A stretch of DNA of 64,000 bases. Source: Cavia porcellus (Eukaryota > Chordata > Mammalia > Rodentia > Caviidae). The notes under the pieces were generated by a model. It saw nothing but the letters and a program-made list of their open reading frames with translations. It was not told the origin of the DNA and ran no database searches. A program made the translations under genes and the position numbers. The stretch covers positions 79,121,982-79,185,981 of the forward strand of contig NW_026947484.1 in the NCBI RefSeq assembly GCF_034190915.1, in the 5' to 3' direction. Each line of letters begins with the position of its first letter. Within the stretch, counting starts at the first letter, position 1. Of the stretch, positions 59,191 to 64,000 are shown piece by piece.

Positions 59191-61216
59191 AATACACTGC
59201 ATGTAACTGATAAGCCATTTGGTATTTTTAACTCTATAAATGGTATTTTTAACTCTTTCAACCCCCATTCCCTCACCTCAAAATACCTGGAAAGATAAAT
59301 ATTTTGAGTTCAATATAGGCCTCATTAGTAAACTGTAAATCATTTTGTGCTTTCCTCTCTTTGGGCTTTGTTTTTGATTTTGGCTGATTCGTTTTGACAA
59401 CTATTTAAATAAAAGGATGTACCTTTTCCTTGTCAATAATTTGAGTGCTCCAATGAACCTTGGCTTTTCATGCAAATTAAAACGAGCATGGGTATATACT
59501 CTAGGGTCTCACCTTCTGACTTTGTAGCAGACTCCTGCCCCACAGGAACTCATGTGTGCATGTGGACACAGACACCCAGACACACGGACAAACACTTAGA
59601 CTGAAAAGATGCACTTCGATAAGTACCTGCTTATTGTTAACTTTCTAGATTGTTAAGTAGATAACAATGGTCTAAAATATATGATTTTATGTTACCAATC
59701 AGTATTAAAACTAGCCTGCTTTCCACACCCTTAAGCAATCAGATTTATAATCAAGTAATATTTAGCTCTAAGAATAAAAAATAGTTTCATGGTCACTCGA
59801 AGAGGGAATATGAGTTTTGTCTATTTTACTTCATTTTCCCTAAACTTCCTTTGAAGAACATGTAACCTGTCCTTACCTCAGGAATCTGAAAATGACAGGC
59901 ACATTTTATCAAATGGGTTGAGGAGTTATTCACATGAACAAAATAAACCTTACTAAACCTTAGCTTCAGTTCTGTTTTAAGGCACCATGTAATAGCCGAG
60001 GTACGATGATCCCTGATGTACATTCTTCAATGGCAATGGTTCGTCCAGCCACCTCTCCAAATCCTACCAAACTGGGGATAAGTAACAGTAAGGTGTGCCA
60101 GTTACACTGCCTTCAGGTTCTGCTTAAAATTTAAATCCACGTATTAGAAACCAGGAAATATTTTTGAAGGAAATAACGATATGCAGGTTGCTACATTCCT
60201 TGCATTCTATAAATTTTCTTTTATAATAGCAGCATATTGAACTACTATTAGAAAAAAAGACCTGGAATAAAAGAAAGTCATCCGAATGGAATGGTTTCCT
60301 GTATGTCCAGCTCAGCATAAGTAGCATGTACACTTAAAAAAAAAAAAAAAGTCAAGTCATGTTTTCAGGTTAGTATCTAACTATAATCACCCCACTCAAC
60401 AGCAGAATGCATCTGAGCTGTGTGGTCCCAAATACAGAATCAGTAGTCTTTAAACAGAGGAGTTGGGATGCAAATAGTTGTTAAAATTCAATGCCTAACG
60501 GAAAGCTTGTATTGTTAACAGGACTTAATAATGATGTACACAAATTATGTACATATTAGCATAATCTCTTGCAATTCTGTCATTTACTCTGAACTGATAA
60601 ATGCACAGCTCAATTTTTGTCAGAGAAAAATAGATGACCTTCCCAACCCTCTCACACTGTAATAAAAACGCTCTGTATTCTCTCCATACTCCAAAATGTT
60701 ATCAAAATAGTGTCTTATGGTTCTGTCCAATGAAAAGCACCTTTCAAAAGCAAATTTGATGCATCTGCTGCCAAATGGGCATGCCTCCAGTGTAAATCAA
60801 AGAAATTAATTTCTTTTGAGATTTCACAGAAGTGCATCTAATTAAAAAAAATTACACATGAAATCATACACCAAGACTAACAATCAACAATAAAATATTT
60901 TAAGCTACAAAATGTAAATTACTTTTTGATTATAAGAAAACAAAAACATTGACATTAGGTGTTGTAAAAATCTTTCTTGACACCTGAAACTAAGGGGGAA
61001 AAACTCATTATTCAGAGGCAAATAATTTGTTTATGTTAAGGAGAAAAAACAGGACCTGGAAAAATACATACACCCATTCCATTTCACAACTCCAAAAAGG
61101 TAATGTTCAGCACATATAAAATTTGACAACAGTCGACCTTCAGGCTTATTAAATTTTCAGCTTAAGCCCAATATCAACAGGTTTAATGTAAGCTGGAAAA
61201 TATGCTTTAATATTTG

Positions 61217-61455
61217 TTAGACTGCAGTGTAGGTGTTTCCTGTAGCGCTGCACTGTCTGATAGTCTGCGTACTTGAGACAATGTGCTCACTGTGGATTGG
61301 ATTCAGGAGGCTTGGTTGCACGCCAGTCTCGAGAACAGGCTGCATACAGCCCACCGGGAATGCCTGGCTCAGCTCTGTTTTCTCTCTTTTGGCTTGAGGC
61401 TCTGAAGAATCATCCAATTCTTCATCCATTTCACTTTCCACTTCGCTGCCTTCAT
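61217..61455 (-). CDS. Terminal coding exon of an unidentified protein (C-terminal 78 aa)
   Basis: On the minus strand a splice acceptor ('atttgtttgtgcag', AG at 61457-61456) leads into a frame of 78 complete codons ending in TAA at 61219-61217. The exon starts two bases into a codon (..AT), so it must be spliced to an upstream exon outside the window. The peptide is acidic at first (EVESEMDEELDDSSE), then has a basic NLS-like KREK, a neutral region (PVGCMQPVLETGVQPSLLN) and ends in NTYTAV, whose T-A-V fits a class I PDZ ligand. The look of the exon, with polished codons, no stops and a good acceptor, supports a real gene. The acidic/basic composition suggests a nuclear protein. I cannot name the family. 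Other frames here on the plus strand are shadows. Confidence 0.8.
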
Positions 61456-61647
61456 CTGCACAAACAAATCATACCAAGACCACTATCAGAAGACAAACTG
61501 GAAAACAGCAATCTACATATGGTTTAGAAACACTTTACTATTGTACATTAAGGAAGTAACCTCTCAGTTTTTCCTTAGAGGAACACAGGTTCCTTGTAGG
61601 TTTCCCTTTCGTGGGAATGTATCAATGTATATTGAGGCATCCATAAT

Positions 61648-61800
61648 TTTTTTTTCCGATACAGGGTCTCACTGTGTAATTTAGGCTGACCTTGAACTCA
61701 CTATGTAGCCCTGGCTGGCCTCAATCTCACAGTGATCCTCCTTGTCTCAGCCTCCTGAGTGCTGCAATTACAGGCTGCACCTGCACCTACACCTGGTTGA
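61648..61800 (-). mobile_element. B1 SINE (antisense)
   Basis: It reads 'gatacagggtctcactgtgt', 'ctgaccttgaactcactatg', 'tagccctggctggcctcaat' and 'cagcctcctgagtgctgcaa', a reversed B1 with its internal duplication. It is in the same orientation as the gene, inside the presumed intron. Confidence 0.88.
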
Positions 61801-63334
61801 GTAATCTGTAATTCTTTTCAACACAGCAAAGGTAAATTATTCTTGGCAATTCATGATAGATATTTTAATGTAGTTCTTTAATAAAAAAAGACCCTTGGGA
61901 TTTCATAAAGTCTCTCCTTAAATAAGGGCACAGTCTGGGGCAATGTAAGTCACTTTGGAATACCTTGCTGGCTTTTATGGAATATACTGGAATGAAAATA
62001 CTAATAAAAAATTTTCAATTTTCTCCATAAATTTATACTAAATATAAATCTCATCTGTGCTGATGTTATTGTAAGCAAGATCCATGATGATTACATGGTG
62101 AAGCAGGGGCTGCTGTAAGAACTTTTGGGCACATGTCAATGTTATGAATCACAGTATTAAATAAATCTTTGATTTTTTAATGATGAAAAAGATAATGAGT
62201 GAACAGTAGTATCAGCTTAAACATGTGCAGTGAATTTCTATTTTAGGCAACACTAATGCTATTAATAGTTGATATTTATTTCTGAAATTAAATGTTAGTC
62301 ATTGTTACTTTCAAATTTGAATACACTTTATATTAACAAAAGACATTATAATGGAACACCATTTTAGCTTTGACAGCATGCACTGTTAAAAATCAAAAGT
62401 ACAGAAAAGAGAGAAAATATTCTCATGCAATTGTGCTAGTGTACATCTCTTCATCAGTGATAATTTTTAAGCAGTGGTAATGTATCCCTGCCTTACAAAA
62501 CTTTTTCCCTTTTCCAATATGTTTACTGTCTTAAAAAAAGATACACATAAAATCACATCAAATACCTGATCCATAATAAAATAGGTTTTAACTTATTGTT
62601 AGATGCTTGAATTACTATACTGGCTTTTGTAACCAGAGTCAGCTATTTTATTTTGCCTTGCCCCATCCTAACCTACCCAACATACCCCATGACATATCAT
62701 GTACAGTGAGCATATAATAAACACCTCTTTCTAAGCAGATTTGAGTCTAGTTTTAGCATGTGGGAAACACCTACCATAGAAATTTCAGCTAATGCAGTTG
62801 TTCATATAGATGGACTCTGACTTTTCTTCCCTTGCTATAAATTGGGGCATATATGGTTTTAGAGAAAAGTGGTAGAGGCTAAAAGGAACTTCACAGCTGG
62901 CTGTGCACTGTGCACCACCAGAGGGCAAGGTCTGAGAAATGGTGTCTGTGATTACAGAAGTTGAGAACAGAAATGATGTTTGTAATGCATTATTATGTGA
63001 TGAATGTACTCTCAGATGAAGCAAATAGCATCTTGGCCTAACTTCTTTCAACTTTTTGCTCCTGGAAAACAAAGTTGATAATATTAAAGTATGTCAGTGT
63101 AAGAATATTTGAAGGATTGGGTAGCTACAGGGAGAGGACTACTTCTGGTAGACATTTATTTCATTAAGAGGATATAATACATGTATCTGTGTGATACTCT
63201 GTATGTTGTTTCTTCTTTTTGTATATGAACCAAAATGTCTGGAAACATCCTCACACAAACTTCTAATGGTAGTAGTCACTTAGGATTGTGACTATGAAGT
63301 TTCATCTTGTGGTTTCCTTTTCTAAAATAGTTTT

Positions 63335-63405
63335 CTTCCCCTCGTTAATTGTACATATTATTGAGATTCACTAGGATGTTTCCATACATGAATACAACAT
63401 ACAAA
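63335..63405 (-). mobile_element. Ancient L1 3'UTR fragment (antisense)
   Basis: 'ttaattgtacatattattga' followed by 'aggatgtttccatacatgaa' matches, in reverse, the conserved 3'UTR of old L1M-type elements. Short and decayed. Confidence 0.45.
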
Positions 63406-64000
63406 GATAAAACTGAATTCTCGGCAAGTTTTGAAAAATTTATACTAAGTGAACATTATATTTACTATGAGGGTGAAAAATCCTCATTTTGGAAGCAATG
63501 CTTTAAAAACTCTGAAGAGTCTGTATTTCTTATTTAAGCTGTGAGTTTGTCAGTGTGGTTCCATTTAAAGAATTTTCAGGCTTCAAGGTGAATGGGACCA
63601 GCCTTGCCATGTCAATAAGGTGAGAAGTAACCACTCTGTTTCTCAGCTCCCTCTCCACAAAGTTAAAAAATGTCAAAATAATAAAAGATGCAGTAGTGAA
63701 AAGGAAAAAAGAAACCCAATCAGGTAGGGAAGTGGATGGAAGAGTAAGAAACTCCTTTCATCTACCTTGCTGAATAGCTGGGAACGGCATGCAGTAACAA
63801 GCTGGGCACATGTAAGTATTCTAAGTTGGTTTGAAGTAGGTCGATTTCCAGGAGACAGGGCTGCTTTAGAAAGGCTACAGAGTCATCTATAAGTTAAGCC
63901 TTATCTCCAGTTCCTAAGGACAAAGCAATCAGATTCTGTAGACATTTTTTAGTCCTATAGAAACTCAAAGACATTTCTTGGAAAACCATGTGAAGTTAGA

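Larger units (their letters stand above)
54205..61216 (-). other. Probable long 3'UTR of the minus-strand gene
   Basis: It follows the stop codon at 61219-61217 on the minus strand with no further convincing exon. Apart from one B1-ID and one B1 insertion it is low in repeats, and several plus-strand TTTATT motifs are possible AATAAA signals. The most distal candidate I would choose is at 54227-54232. A 3'UTR near 7 kb is long but normal for regulatory genes. The 3' boundary is inference and could be anywhere along the stretch. (AT)n at 56419-56440 and a GT-rich patch at 58780-58800 are included. Confidence 0.45.
61456..64000 (-). other. Presumed intron of the minus-strand gene
   Basis: No second exon is visible up to the right edge. 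The 95-codon minus-strand frame at 62785-63072 lacks splice sites and motifs. It contains a reversed B1 (61648-61800) and an old L1 3'UTR piece (63335-63405). Confidence 0.5.

Noticed and set aside
62785..63072. 95-codon minus-strand frame right of the terminal exon
   Set aside because: No flanking splice sites in the right place, no motif, and low-complexity Ser-rich content; considered intronic.

Overview
This window is nuclear DNA from a placental mammal, most likely a non-murid rodent. It is AT-rich, almost gene-free and full of interspersed repeats. The best lineage markers are SINEs: B1 (7SL-derived) monomers, B1 joined to a tRNA-like ID half (B1-dID type), and one fresh stand-alone ID copy with clear A and B boxes at 8440-8543. 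B1-ID dimers are known from squirrels, dormice, beavers and kangaroo rats, so I favour that part of the rodent tree. The species cannot be fixed from this window. No bacterial, plasmid or phage features are present.

One convincing piece of cellular coding sequence is present: a minus-strand terminal exon (61217-61455) encoding an acidic, NLS-bearing, 78-residue C-terminus that ends in a possible class I PDZ ligand. Its probable long 3'UTR runs leftwards to about 54.2 kb, and sequence right of 61455 is presumed intron. I could not name the gene.

Layout. 1-2.06 kb: L1 pieces in opposite orientations and a long polypurine tract. 2.06-4.3 kb: unique sequence, an old LTR and a B1-ID SINE. 4.32-8.19 kb: a 5'-complete L1 with perfect 16-bp target-site duplications that lacks about 2.9 kb of ORF2 and carries an 84-bp duplication in ORF1. 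8.2-22.7 kb: mostly unique sequence with SINEs, MaLR-type LTRs and a striking 366-bp foldback (two 124-bp arms, 123/124 identical) at 19160-19525. 22.85-30.74 kb: a same-family L1 on the minus strand, with an oppositely oriented 5'UTR+ORF1 segment of another L1 inside its 3'UTR. It sits inside an older L1. 30.9-36.2 kb: L1 fragments, an LTR and unique sequence. 36.2-48.2 kb: an antisense L1 split by a second antisense L1 (about 36.93-42.66 kb), whose right end carries a CpG-rich promoter-like block at 41.83-42.31 kb. SINEs and LTRs nest further inside. 48.2-54.2 kb: possible L1 5'UTR, unique sequence, a purine microsatellite and an L1 tail. 54.2-64 kb: the 3' end of the minus-strand gene.

All long reading frames other than the terminal exon are L1 remnants, purine-repeat frames or chance. 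The most unusual signals are the near-perfect foldback, the splice-like internal deletion of the 4.3-kb L1, a 26-nt sequence shared between that L1 and unique DNA at 9.04 kb, the inverted ORF1 block in the second L1, and the CpG/promoter block at 42 kb.
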